A stretch of DNA of 64,000 nucleotides from Uloborus plumipes (lineage: Eukaryota; Arthropoda; Arachnida; Araneae; Uloboridae): positions 16,433-80,432 of the forward strand of contig JAXGGA010005193.1 in assembly GCA_038373865.1 (NCBI GenBank), written 5' to 3'. The notes under the pieces were generated by a model. The model saw nothing but the letters and a program-made list of their open reading frames with translations, was not told where the DNA came from and made no database searches. Positions 36,433 to 47,090 of the stretch are shown here, piece by piece; position 1 is the stretch's first letter; each line of letters opens with the position of its first letter. A program made the position numbers and the translations under genes.

Positions 36433-36806
36433 CGATAGACCCCAGAGGGTACATACTTTTTTTACTATTTTTTTTTTTCTGCCTACGATATGATAGTTAA
36501 AAAGACATTTTATAAGAAGAAATAAAATCAGCAATTAACATAAACTGGGAAGCTGGGAATAACTTTGAAAACTTAGCTTTGTTTTTTTGAGATTGTGAAC
36601 GATGTCATTTTTGATAAAAATCATATTAAAAATGTTAAACACACTTTACAATGGTTATGTCCTACAATCTGTTAATAACGAATTGGAACACTACCAAGGT
36701 AGCAATTGACCAAACACTATTATTTGGTTGAAATGTTCATTTTGGGGAAATTCAGACCCTTTTTTGGACCGTCCCTAAAAAGGAACGCTAGGCATTAATG
36801 GGTTAA
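36433..36806. repeat. Truncated second copy of the 3252-3771 MITE
   Basis: Inverted relative to the first copy; begins within GATAGACCCCAGAGGGTACAT and ends GCATTAATGGGTTAA, so the right TTAA terminus is kept and the left one is missing. Confidence 0.75.
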
Positions 36807-37749
36807 GATATAATTAGTTTGTTTGCGATAACGCTTATGTTTCATAGTTTTTCAATTCTCAAATTAGCGAGCTGTTTAACTCGTATAAATGCTATTGTGT
36901 TAAGGAGTTTCTTTTTTTTACAAAGATATTACTATTTTTCGCAGGTTTGCGCAGACCTTCAATAATTCAAAAAAAAAAAAAAAAATGAAAAAAAAAAAAA
37001 GCATGCTTTAGTGCTATGAATGTAAAGCCAATCTATAAATGTAATAGTTACTTGTGGACTAGTAGATATTTTGAGCAAATAACAAAATATATAGTTGGCA
37101 ACAAACTGAATCCTTTCTCTTTTTAAACGCTCTAACACCTGTTGAATCATTCATAGTCCGTTTGCATACTTAAGGAAAAAGACCCTCCGTGGGAAATTTG
37201 ATGAGGAAATTGTGGGACCAATTTTAATGCATTCCTTATGGCCTATATAACTATGCCTCACCAGGTGTTTTTCTTGAATTCGTGTCAGACGGCCTGTATG
37301 ACGTCATCAATCCAAGATGGCGGCTTTACACTTTATACTGATAAGTATTTGCAATTATGTCTCAATTTTTGGGTATTTCGTGACAATTTTTGGTGAATTT
37401 ACTTGTTTAATATTCTATCATTATTATTATCATGAGTTTACTTAAAATATTTATTTTATTTTTTTATTAACTTTTTTTTTTTTTAAATTTTTTTCGGATA
37501 AATCTTTTTTATATCTTGCCATTCCGAATAAACTAGTTTAAACGTGCTTCGGGTGAGTTTTCGCAAAAAAATACTGTTAATTTTAAAACTAAAATTACTA
37601 AACCTTATTTCAGTTGAACCTCGTTAGTTCGAATACGCTTTTACGAATCTCGGCTAAAGCGAACTACATTTGCGATCCTATAGTCCGTGGAGTTAGTGCA
37701 AAAATATTTCACTTCCGGACACCAGTCTGAAATTTTATGTGGGGCTTAT

Positions 37750-38100
37750 ATTCACATAGGAGGGCAAAAAAACGCCGATCGGAGGTCAAGGTCATTCCTG
37801 TGATGACGTCATCGAAATGGCCGCTTTTACAGGTAAATACGTTCGTTTAACTGCTTAAAACTCCATCATAGATTGAAATATTGCAAAACTCAAATATATC
37901 ATCTGAAAGCTCTAAAAAAGAGCTATTTAGAAAGATTTAATTTTTTTTTCTGGGGTCAAGGTCCCACCTGTAATGACGTCATCAAAATGGCCGCTTTTAC
38001 AGGTAAATACGTTTGTTTAACTCCCCCTAAAACTCCATCATAGATTTAAACATTTCAAAACTCAACTATATCATCTGAAAGTGCTTTAAAAGATCTACTT
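37750..38100. repeat. Left satellite units (two copies)
   Basis: Two 170-bp units in inverse orientation to the right array, with GGCCGCTTTTACAGG at 37819 and 37989 and a TGACGTCA in each. Confidence 0.85.
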
Positions 38101-38133
38101 AGAAAGATTGAATTTTTCTTTCACAATTTTCAG

Positions 38134-38337
38134 CTCTTAAATCCGCGTCAGTGGGGATGGAAAGAAATTGGCGATGAGTTTGAACCCCTTTGGTTTTTAA
38201 ACCCTGAAATAACAATGGATAAATTACGAGAACTAATATCATGCAAATGCAAAGAAATGTGTACTCGATGTAGATGTATCAAATCATGTCTAAATTGTAC
38301 ACTTTTTAGCAGCTGTGAAAGCCAGTGCAATACCTGA
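38134..38337 (+). CDS. Cysteine-rich (CXC-like) terminal exon inside foldback element
   Basis: A pyrimidine-rich acceptor (TTTCTTTCACAATTTTCAG) ends at 38133 and the open frame runs 67 codons to TGA at 38335. The start QWGWKEIGDEFEPLWF is followed by MDKLRELISCKCK and a dense cysteine cluster at residues 37, 39, 43, 46, 48, 52, 55, 61 and 65 (CxCxxxCxxCxC then spaced Cys). The W-x-W...P-x-W...C-x-C...C-x-C layout matches, from memory, the C-terminal piece of many uncharacterised arthropod proteins often found near mobile elements, resembling a tesmin/TSO1-type metal-binding motif. There is no upstream exon in the element, so it is either the last exon of a lost transposon gene or a captured host exon. 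DNA or metal binding is inferred from the cysteines alone. Confidence 0.6.
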   Translation, partial: LLNPRQWGWKEIGDEFEPLWFLNPEITMDKLRELISCKCKEMCTRCRCIKSCLNCTLFSSCESQCNT

Positions 38338-38689
38338 AACATTCTTAAAAAAATCAGTTTTCCTTGTATAACAGAGTTAATTTTTTTGTATTAAAACGTG
38401 TATTTTTTCCGTATTTCTTTTATATAATTGAAATGCAAGCATTTTTGACACAATTATTGATGCCGATAATATTAGTTACATCTCAGCTTCATTAGGAGCT
38501 TTGGCTCTGCTTGTTTCTGCATTGCAACATCTGTTACATTTAATATCTACATAAAATACCGATAAATAGTTCGTAAGTAATAAAATTGGAAAAAAAAATT
38601 ATAATGCATGCATCACACCGAAATTTTTACCTCAAAGTCGGAAAATACAAAGAAATTGTCTTTTTTATAAATTTTCAATTTAAAATTGT

Positions 38690-40420
38690 TATAACCTATC
38701 AACTATTTGTCTTAGAAAATAAAACCAAGCACTATAAAATAGCTCTTTTAAAGCACTTTCGGATGATATATTTCAGTTTTGCAATATTTAAATCTATGAT
38801 GGACTTTTAAACAGTTACATGAACGCATTTACCTGTAAAAGCGGCCATTTTGATGACGTCATCACAGGTGGGCCCTTGACCTCAGAAAGAAAAATTAAAT
38901 CTTTTTTAATAGATATTTTAAAGCGGTTTCAGATGATATGTTTGAGTTTTGCAATATTTCAATCTATAATGGAGTTTTAAGCAGTTAAACGAACGTATTT
39001 ACCTGTAAAAGCGGCCATTTTGATGACGTCAGCACAGGTGTGCTCTTGACCTCAGAAAGAAAAATTAAATCTTTCTAAATAGATCTTTTAAAGAGCTTTC
39101 AGATGATATGTTTGAGTTTTGCAATATTTCAATCTATGATGGAGTTTTAAGCAGTTAAACGAACGTATTTACCTGTAAAAGCGGCCATTTTGATGACGTC
39201 ATCACAGGTGTGCCCTTGATTCAGAAAGAAAAATTAAATCTTTCTAAATAGCTCTTTTTTAGAGCTTTCAGATGATATGTTTGAGTTTTGCAATATTTCA
39301 ATCTATGATGGAGTTTTAAGCAGTTAAACGAACGTATTTACCTGTAAAAGCGGCCATTTTGATGACGTCATCACAGGTGTGCCCTTGACCTCAGAAAGAA
39401 AAATTAAACCTTTCTAAATAGCTCTTTTCAAGCGCTTTCAGATGATATATTTGAGTTTTGCAATATTTCAATCTATGATGGAGTTTTAAGCAGATAAACG
39501 AACGTAATTACCTGTAAAAGCAGCCATTTTGATGACGTCATCACAGGTGTGCCCTTGACCTCAGAAAGAAAAATTAAATCTTTCTAAATAGATATTTTAA
39601 AGCGCTTTCAGATGATATGTTTGAGTTTTGCAATATTTCAATCTATAATGGAGTTTTAAGCAGTTAAACGAACGTATTTACCTGTAAAAGCGGCCATTTT
39701 GATGACGTCATCACAGGTGTGCCCTTGACCTCAGAAAGAAAAATTAAATCGTTCTAAATAGATCTTTTAAAGAGCTTTCAGATGATATGTTTGAGTTTTG
39801 CAATATTTCAATCTATGATGGAGTTTTCAGCAGTTAAACTAACGTATTTACGTGTAAAAGCGGCCATTTTGATGACGTCATCACAGGTGTGCCCTTGATC
39901 TCAGAAAGAAAAATTAAATCTTTCTAAATAGCTCTTCTTTAGAGCTTTCAGATGATATGTTTGAGTTTTGCAATATTTCAATCTATGATGGAGTTTTAAG
40001 CAGTTAAACGAACGTATTTACCTGTAAAAGCGGCCATTTTGATGACGTCATCACAGGTGTGCCCTTGACCTCAGAAATAAAAATTAAATCTTTCTAATTA
40101 GATCTTTTCAAGCGCTTTCAGATGATATATTTGAGTTTTTCCATTTTTGAGTCTATGATGGAGTTTCAGGGGGAGTTAAACAACCGTATTTACCTGTAAA
40201 AGCGACCATTTTGATGACGTCATTATAGGTGGGACCTTAACCTCAAAAAGAAAAATTAAATCTTTCTAAATAGCTCTTTTAAAGAGCTTTCAGATTATAT
40301 ATTTGAGTTTTGCCATATTTCAATCTATGATGGAGTTTTAAGCAGTTAAACGAACGTATTTACCTGTAAAAGCGGCCATTTTGGTGACGTCATCACAGGA
40401 ATGACCTTGACCTCCCATCA
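38690..40420. repeat. 170-bp satellite array, ten units
   Basis: The marker GCGGCCATTTTGATGACGTC (with variants) occurs at 38841, 39011, 39181, 39350, 39520, 39690, 39860, 40030, 40202 and 40372: spacing 169-172 bp. Each unit also has GTTTGAGTTTTGCAATATTT and AAGAAAAATTAAATCTTTCT. Each contains the CRE-type palindrome TGACGTCA. Confidence 0.95.
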
Positions 40421-41146
40421 AGTGTCTCCCGGCGTTTTTTTGATCTCCTATGTGAATATAAGCCCCACATAAAATTTCAGATTGGTATCCGGAAGTGAAA
40501 TATTTTTGCACTTACTCCACGGACTATAGGATCGCAAATGTAGTTCGCTTTAGCCGTGATTCGTTATAAGCGCGTTCGAACTAACGAGGTTCAACTGAAA
40601 TAAGGTTTAGTAATTTTAGTTTTAAAATTAACAGTATTTTTTTGCGAAAATTCACACGAAGCACGTTTAAACTAGTTTATTCGGAATGGCAAAATATAAA
40701 AAAGATTTATCCGAAAAATTAAAAAAAAAAAATAGTTAATAAAAAATTAAAATAAATATTTTAAGTAAACTCATAATAATAATAGTAATAGAATATTAAA
40801 CAAGTAAATTCACCAAAAATTGTCACGAAATACCCAAAAATTGAGACATAATTGCAAATACTTATCAGTGTACAGTGCAAAGCCGCCATCTTGGATTGAT
40901 GACGTCATACAGGCCGTCTGACACGAATTCAAGAAAAACACCCGGTGAGGCATAGTTGTATAGGCCATAAGGAATGCATTAAAATTGGTCCCACAATTTC
41001 CTCATCAAATTTCCCACGGAATGTAGTATGCCCCCCTACTATCAGGGCAAGGAGATAAATTATTCTCTAATAGCCTGATAAAATGTTGAAAACTCTTGTT
41101 ATATCATTTTAGGAATAGTTGTTAAGTTTAATAAAATATTAGCAAA

Positions 41147-42249
41147 CTAGCCGGGTACACGGCCCTGCCAGGGTTTCGGCTGGGTATGGTGTTTTAGTGA
41201 CACTCGTTCATGAATTCTTCAACATTAAAGTGCATATCTATACACACAATGACTACTTCTGTAAACAATGGCAATTTTTTCTGACTGGACAAACTAAAAA
41301 ATTGTATAACACACCTTAAATACAAATGCAAGCTACGAATAATGCTTAGGTAAATCGGAAATGTTATAAGCTTGGTACAGGTCGATTCCCAGCCATTAAT
41401 GGGAACAACGGGCTGAATTTTGAACCGAGTTCGGAAGGCACGTTGAGTGGTGACCACCGAAAGATTATTTGAAAAGTAAGATTCGGCGGCGAACGCTCGT
41501 TGCTCCTTTGTCCAACGCATGGCCACAACTAAACTATAAGATAACAAAACTTCAGGACCCTCTCTTTAAAATGAGACTCTTCCTACTCCTTTCTGACCAC
41601 TCCTTGCTAATTAGCATCCAATTAAAATCAGCAAGTTTCTCTGCCGCACCCTGTAAAATCAATCGCACTGGAGTCAAGTTTTTCCAAACATTACACGTTA
41701 AATAATAAATCCCATCATTAGTTGGCACTGGAGTCAAGTATTTCCAAACATTACGCGTAAAATAAGTCCCATCATTAGTTTATATCGCTTGGTGAAAACA
41801 TCTTACGTACCTAACTTAGAAATTTTTTGACTATAAACATTTTCTGTTTTCAAACTGTTGCCAAAATCAATTATCTTTTTATTTAGTCTCGTTAGCGCTT
41901 ATTGGCACAGATGAATCTAAAAATCCTAAGAAAGCAATACATTTCATACTTACTCCAGAGAAGCCTTGGTTCACATTTTCATTATGATCACTATTAATAT
42001 TGCTGTTGCCAGGCAACGAATATGTGCAACAATGGACTGAAAATTTAATCATTTAATGGGGAAACTATATGAAATTTACTATTTTCCATAATAACGTTTT
42101 TAAACTAAGCTTTTTAGAAATAAATTATAGCTTATCCTGCTCCCTGTTACTGCAGCTATCTACGGTGAAAAAATGGTTAAAATCGGTTCAGTAGTTTGGA
42201 AGATTACCCCGGACATACGGATACAAAAGTAGTCTTTTATGTATATAGA
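41147..42249 (-). mobile_element. Non-autonomous Helitron (1.1 kb) with gene fragment
   Basis: On the minus strand it starts TCTATATACATAAAAGACTA at 42249 and ends with a GC-rich hairpin (GCCG-TGTACC-CGGC) and CTAG at 41147. Flanks are A (41146) and T (42250), the expected A|T site. A 58-bp tandem duplication with CACTGGAGTCAAGT lies at about 41668-41781. Confidence 0.8.
41194..41547 (-). pseudogene. DUF4817-like helix-turn-helix fragment carried by Helitron
   Basis: The frame contains MRWTKEQRAFAAESYFSNN and LSVVTTQRAFRTRFKI, the recognisable N-terminal half of the DUF4817 helix-turn-helix domain common in arthropod repeat-derived proteins (usual form WTKEQRAFxVExYFxxxxS...QRxFRxxF). Similarity ends shortly after QPVVPI, and the remainder to the stop looks like unrelated sequence. 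The fragment has the same orientation as the Helitron, with no catalytic region or partner ORF. The simplest reading is capture of an exon piece by the Helitron. Whether it is transcribed is unknown. Confidence 0.65.
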
Positions 42250-43130
42250 TCAGAGAAATTTGCATTTAGAAGTGCAAAAATGTATAGCCATTTTACATAA
42301 GATAATTCTTTAAAATATGATAAAAAGTTGCAACAGCAAATATTCTACGATTGTGAATGGTTGATCCAGTTGAAAATAAAGTTAAATCTTCATTTTTTTT
42401 TTTTTTTACTTTCTTGATCAACAATTGAGTAAAACACGCAATATGAACTAAGTCATATGTTTCGGATAAAAATTACAAAAAAAAAAAAAAAAAAAAAACA
42501 GAACGAACTAAGAACTTGCAAACGTACTACCACAAAAACTGATACTCTTTTTCCGCGTAGTTGAAGGAAAATAGAACACATTAGGGGCAGATAAACTCTG
42601 TGATTGAACAAAGCCGCATAAAAGTTGCTTCAAGTTTATGGATTTGCTTTAATCGGATTTCTCTTCTTTTCTTCCTTCGAAAAGTAAGTTATTCCTCACT
42701 AGTGTCCTTATTTGAATAAATTGATTACAGTTACTTTCTCTGTATCGTAATTACAAGTCCTCCTAGAGCAAAGTTTCCGAAATGTGTAGCGTTCCCGCTC
42801 TGGCTTGAAAGAATAAAAGCTTCATTCCTTATGGTGCTTGGGTTTGGGGCTTTTCAATTTGAAGTACATTAGAATAATTTCAATTGGATACGAAGTATTC
42901 CTTTTCCTTAATCATCATTATTTAGTTTTAAGGAGTGTTTATCTTTCTAAATGCTATCGTTAGAGTTAATTGACGTAGCTGTAGATGCTTAATGACAACT
43001 GCTGTTAAATTGTTAGGAAAAAACGAATATAAAAATATGTAGGTACGGTACAATGATTTACTGGATGAGTTGGATTTGCGTTATTTCAGTTCACATAGTT
43101 AAAAACGCGTATCAAGTATAGCGATAGTCC
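42250..43130. other. No recognised gene; A-rich tracts
   Basis: AT-rich, with a T tract near 42391-42407 and an A run of about 20 near 42477-42498. No element boundary recognised. Confidence 0.5.
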
Positions 43131-43690
43131 TTAACCCTCGGGAGTTCCTTGGGACCGCAATGCAATTTCTGTTTAATATATCTTGTTAATCAACCATTTG
43201 TTTTTAATGGCATTTTTTGGCTTTTATTCTTATCGTTTTCTATTCAAAATAATGCTATTATTGTGTTCTATTTTTCCCGAATTGTATTTTTTGCACACAA
43301 GACCCTTGGGGTCACTTCCCCAGAATGCCAAAAAAAGAGGACGTTGCAACATTTGTCCAAGAGAACTGGACAGAAAATACATCGAAAAATGTCATAAGTG
43401 TTTGAAATTCACTTGCAAAAAAGCATGTTTTTCAGGTCTGTAACAGTTGTAAATAAATCTACAGTTATTGTAAGTTTTGCTCTAAAATTTAAATTTTTAA
43501 TGCATAAACTAAATTTTACTTTGATTGTGTCTTTTTATTTTTATTTTTTTAGCATTAAAAAGTGTGTGAACTTAAATAATGCATGTAACATTCAATAATC
43601 ATAATAAATTAATTAAAGGAAGCATTGGGGTCGTTCATGACCCCAAGGGTCTTGAGTGTAACTGAAATGGGAGGGACCCACTAGGGTTAA
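43131..43690 (+). mobile_element. piggyBac-like deletion derivative
   Basis: Ends are TTAACCCTCGGGAGTTCC and the inverse-type CCCACTAGGGTTAA; both keep TTAACCCT. Subterminal inverted segments AAGACCCTTGGGGTCA (43299) and TGACCCCAAGGGTCTT (43638) are also paired. TTAA target, CCC start and the encoded C-terminal domain place it in the piggyBac superfamily. Most of the transposase is deleted. Confidence 0.8.
43183..43443 (+). pseudogene. piggyBac transposase C-terminal cysteine-rich domain remnant
   Basis: The last part of this 86-codon frame reads KKRGRCNICPRELDRKYIEK then CHKCLKFTCKKAC. Cysteines at residues 55, 58, 70, 73, 78 and 82 form the CxxC...CxxCxxxxC pattern of the C-terminal zinc domain of piggyBac transposases, which contacts the terminal repeats in that family. 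The usual His after the fifth Cys is not present here. The first 40 residues are hydrophobic filler from the deletion junction, so the ATG is not the original start. The DDD catalytic core is absent, so it cannot transpose alone; a DNA-binding-only product is conceivable but speculative. Confidence 0.75.
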
Positions 43691-43716
43691 TTTTATTAAA
43701 TGCAATCATATTCTAC

Positions 43717-43974
43717 TATACTGCCGTGGTATCCTCAAAAGTGGTATCTGCAGTCGAGCTCAAACTGAGTAAAAACTCTTTAAATTTTGTGCCTCCATGT
43801 ATTTGATTTGGATTTTTTTTTTTTTTCAGATTTTTTTATAAATGTTTCTTTGTTTTCAAATGGCCATAAAACATTGTATGTTGGTGAAATACGTCACAAA
43901 GAACCACCTGGTAGCGATAACTCAATTTTGTTAAAAAGTGCAGATACTACTTTTGCGCTCAGCACGGCAGTATA
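43717..43974. mobile_element. 258-bp TA-flanked MITE
   Basis: Inverted ends TATACTGCCGTGGTATCC and, on the right, AGCACGGCAGTATA, with further pairing through AAAAGTGGTATCTGCA. TA flanks suggest a Tc1/mariner-type mobiliser. Part of the right end recurs near 33562-33580. The short ORF inside is a by-product. Confidence 0.65.
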
Positions 43975-44500
43975 GCTTACCCCGAAAGTAATGATACCCC
44001 GGTTTTAGCAAACCTTTTAAATGGTACCAACTGAAGCCTTATGCCATAACTATATTTTTAAACTCTCGTAACCATCGCCAAAAGAAAAATAATCGGCTAT
44101 AGCGATTCAGAAATGCCTGCAATATGTTTCCAGCTTGGCATAGCAGTTATCTGAGCTACGTTCCTTGCCAGTGTCTCCACAACAAAACACTATCTTTTGC
44201 AATAGTTACAATTTTTCCCCTGAATATCCCTGACCAAACCACATTTCTCCCCTCAATTGTTCTCAAAGCAAGCGAAAAGCTTTTTCTGTTATGAGGGATT
44301 ACGTAACATTTATTTTGAAATTGAAAACCAGAATAGTTCTCAATTTGCATATAATTTCCCTTTGACAAATTTACTCTAGTCACTATCTGGGCGAATTGTA
44401 ATTCTAAGGCAGCTGTCAGTGATTTTAGTGTATATTTTTCTAAACAAACTAAAACAAAGGTCACAGGTCATAGCAAGTTGGAGGTCACATGTCATAGCAA
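43975..44500 (-). other. Unexplained open frame upstream of ribozyme
   Basis: A 102-codon minus-strand frame (44464-44156) has fairly protein-like composition (for example TIEGRNVVWSGIFRGKI) but no domain I recognise, and it lies antisense to the hammerhead ribozyme. A 25-bp direct duplication (GTCATAGCAAG repeated at about 44468 and 44491) and a TATATAA at 44504 precede the ribozyme. Possibly part of a retroelement; coding status uncertain. Confidence 0.2.
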
Positions 44501-44521
44501 GTCTATATAAGAGGATTTTTG

Positions 44522-44612
44522 CCTCCAACTCTACTACTTTAGTATTCCATGCTGATGAGAGCATAATAAGCTCGAAATAGCTGTCCATGGATCGAAATGG
44601 TCGAGTTGGCGG
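44522..44612 (+). ncRNA. Type I hammerhead ribozyme
   Basis: All conserved core parts are present in order: CTGATGA (44552-44558), stem II GAGC-ATAATAA-GCTC, GAAA (44574-44577), a very short stem III/loop TAGCTG, then TC with predicted cleavage after C 44585. Inner stem I pairs TCCATG (44546-44551) with CATGGA (44586-44591). After an internal loop, outer stem I pairs CCTCCAACTC (44522-44531) with GAGTTGGCGG (44603-44612) with one mismatch. Type I topology with a tiny stem III is known from Penelope-like elements and animal retrozymes, where the ribozyme processes multimeric transcripts. No reverse transcriptase or second ribozyme copy is seen nearby. Confidence 0.8.
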
Positions 44613-46890
44613 TGTATTGCAAGTCGCTACTTAGTTAATTTCTTTTGTACAATTTAGAAAATCACAGAACACATAAAAGACATAAGTATCGTTATAAAAA
44701 GGTGCTACGTGTGTAAGCCTTGAACATCTTGTGAATGATTTGATTCTTTAATTGTGGAACAAAGAAAATAAAGCATGCTAGTTATAGAGAATCCAACATG
44801 CCGTCAAAGGAGCTACCTTTCTGTCGCTTTTTAAAGGTTTTTAAATAAATGCTCCATATTATTTCAAAAAAAAAAATGATGGACAGTTTACAAAATGTAA
44901 CTACACATTTCATTAATGAAAAAACTGTTGTTGGAAAAAATGCAGGAAGCTAGGGTAAGGGTTGGATAACTGCCTCACATGGTACAGTGTTGTACTTACA
45001 TACACAAGTAGGTTAATTTTGTGACACCACCTTTTTCTCATTCTATATGCATGTAAAGCTCAGCTGGCATAGTGTCACCCTTGGTTGTTCAAAGTTGAAA
45101 TGAATTAAAAATCGTTCTTTTTTATGTCTTTTCAGAATACCGGAAGAATAAAAAATAATAGACTTGAGTATTGTTCTTTTTATTTAAATTTTTGAAAAAC
45201 AATTGTATACATTCACTTAGCGTTGAGTAAGATAAAAATTTTAAGCATTTTTTTATTGAAAATTATTGAAAGGATTTTTATAAAAAAAAAAAATAAATTC
45301 CATTTAAACAGGGGTCGTTGAAAGCATTGAACAAAACACCAATTCCTTAAAAAACATTCAAAAAAAGTCGTTAAAAATAAAAATAATTAAATAATTAAGA
45401 AACACTGATGTCTTCATGACCTAATACTAGATAGAAATAAATTTCCTTGACTGTTTCTAAGCGGTTTTATTTGTCCTTTTTGCTTAGTTCAAGAGGAACT
45501 AAACATTAGTTTTTGATACTAGAGTAATAGCAGAGGGATTTGAAGACGTCTCAAATTTTAAATTTTCTATCATTGCAGGCACAATCTTCAGACGAGTTCC
45601 TTATTTTTAAGAAACACTTGCTCATAATATAATTTTTAAATATTGGTGGGACGAATTTGTTTTTCCTTCTTTATGATATGTCCGTAACATTAGGCTGAAA
45701 CAAGCAAAAAAATGCGTTATTCTGTTAGAGTTATTAAGCTTAAGTGGCAAAAGCTGGGTGAGCTGTAAAACATCATCGTAGACTAGAAAGGCAAACCTCT
45801 AAGTTTCTATGTATGATAGTAAAAAATCGCCGGAGCGTGATTTTGTCGTTATGGTAAAGCTTAAAGACGATAAAGCTTTATCGTCAGCCAGTTCTTTACC
45901 AACATTCATAAGTGCATTCATAGTTATTACCAAAAAAAAAAAAAAAGACTTTTTTTTATAATGAATTTTGTTTCTTCATGCATTTCTCTAGTTTTTTAGA
46001 ATATAAAAGTTCTTAATAGTTTTAGAAAGCATACAGCTGATGAATTCGAGATGAAAAATGCATTTGTGAACCAATATTTTTCTGTGATTTTATTACCTAT
46101 AAAAGTAGATTTAAGCCAAATAAGGCCCAACCTGACGTTATTAGGACTATGATATGCGTATTAAGATACCTAACGATCGGGTGGAAAAACATAATTCTGT
46201 AATGCATGTGCTGCACATAAATGAGCGAACTGTGCGCAACGGGTTACCAAAAAATAGAACTTATATAAACGCCTTAATGAGCCGAATTCGACATTTAGTC
46301 CTTATCCAATTGTCCGGTAAAAAATGAAAATTTGATGATATGTTATAGTTATTAATTGTGGTTTATAACATGTTTTATACGGACAATAGAAAATAGTTCT
46401 TTTTTTTTTCCTTTGTTTGAAAGTATCTTTTTCATTTTTTCAGAGATGCATTTAAATAAGACCCTTGTTTTTAATAATTTCACTGCACAATTTTTAATTA
46501 AATTACTCAGAAACATAATTTAACTTAACCTTCCGTATAAAATGATTGTTTTTTCTTTTCGGTGTTAATCATTTAATGAATGTACTATCGGTGAAACCAA
46601 CTGAATCATGTAGATGAGCTAGAGTTTAGGCCCTGAACCATAGGTCGGCTTTATTTTACGCACTTACTTTAGAGCATTTAACTACAACATTTTACTTTAA
46701 AATGTTTTAAAATACAACGAATTACATAGTTGTTGTTTTACATCAGGCTCTCCAAAAAATGCAGAAAAAACGTGTTCCGTCGAATTTACGTTAAAATTGT
46801 TTGGCATCACAAAAAGAGGGTAATAAACTTGAAAACAATAGATATCACTTTCTGCATGCTAGTTTTGCATTGTTTTTTCTTTTTTTGGAC
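44613..46890. other. No recognised gene
   Basis: AT-rich, with A runs near 44868, 45281 and 45931. The region right of the ribozyme may belong to the same element, but no boundary or ORF was identified. Confidence 0.5.
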
Positions 46891-46896
46891 AACTTT

Positions 46897-47054
46897 TTAC
46901 ACTATGTCAGTCGCTACGAATTCTCAAAGTCCAAAATGGTTTTGCAGCACTAAGTACGGACACTTGACTGTAGCAATTCAGGAGTGGAAATGAAATATTT
47001 TCAACGATTCTATTAGTTGTAAAATTGCAAAATTCTTTACCATTATGAAAACGC

Positions 47055-47089
<35 letters not shown>
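46897..47089 (+). other. Possible terminal exon followed by long poly-A tract
   Basis: A pyrimidine-rich stretch ends in CTATGTCAG at 46909; the next 26 codons, containing SQSPKWFCSTKYGHLTV, end at TGA (46991-46993). About 60 bp later GCATTAAA runs into about 33 A. This could be a 3' exon remnant or the tail of a retroposed sequence. No target duplication was found and no family is recognised. Confidence 0.2.

Positions 47090-47090
<1 letters not shown>

Larger units (their letters stand above)
37186..41020. mobile_element. 3.8-kb foldback element with satellite arms
   Basis: The outer ends TCCGTGGGAAATTTGATGAG (37186) and its inverse (ending 41020) start long inverted arms. About 630 bp per side is unique sequence, including a pogo-like CAGTTGAACCTCGTTAG motif at 37611 and its inverse near 40598. 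Inward, each arm changes into a 170-bp satellite: two units on the left, ten on the right in opposite orientation. The unpaired core of about 600 bp holds a cysteine-rich terminal exon. No transposase is seen, so the element is non-autonomous. Target duplication is not obvious. Confidence 0.85.

Noticed and set aside
37186..41020. CRISPR array (regular 170-bp repeats)
   Set aside because: Whole units are near identical without unique spacers, and the genome is eukaryotic; it is a satellite.
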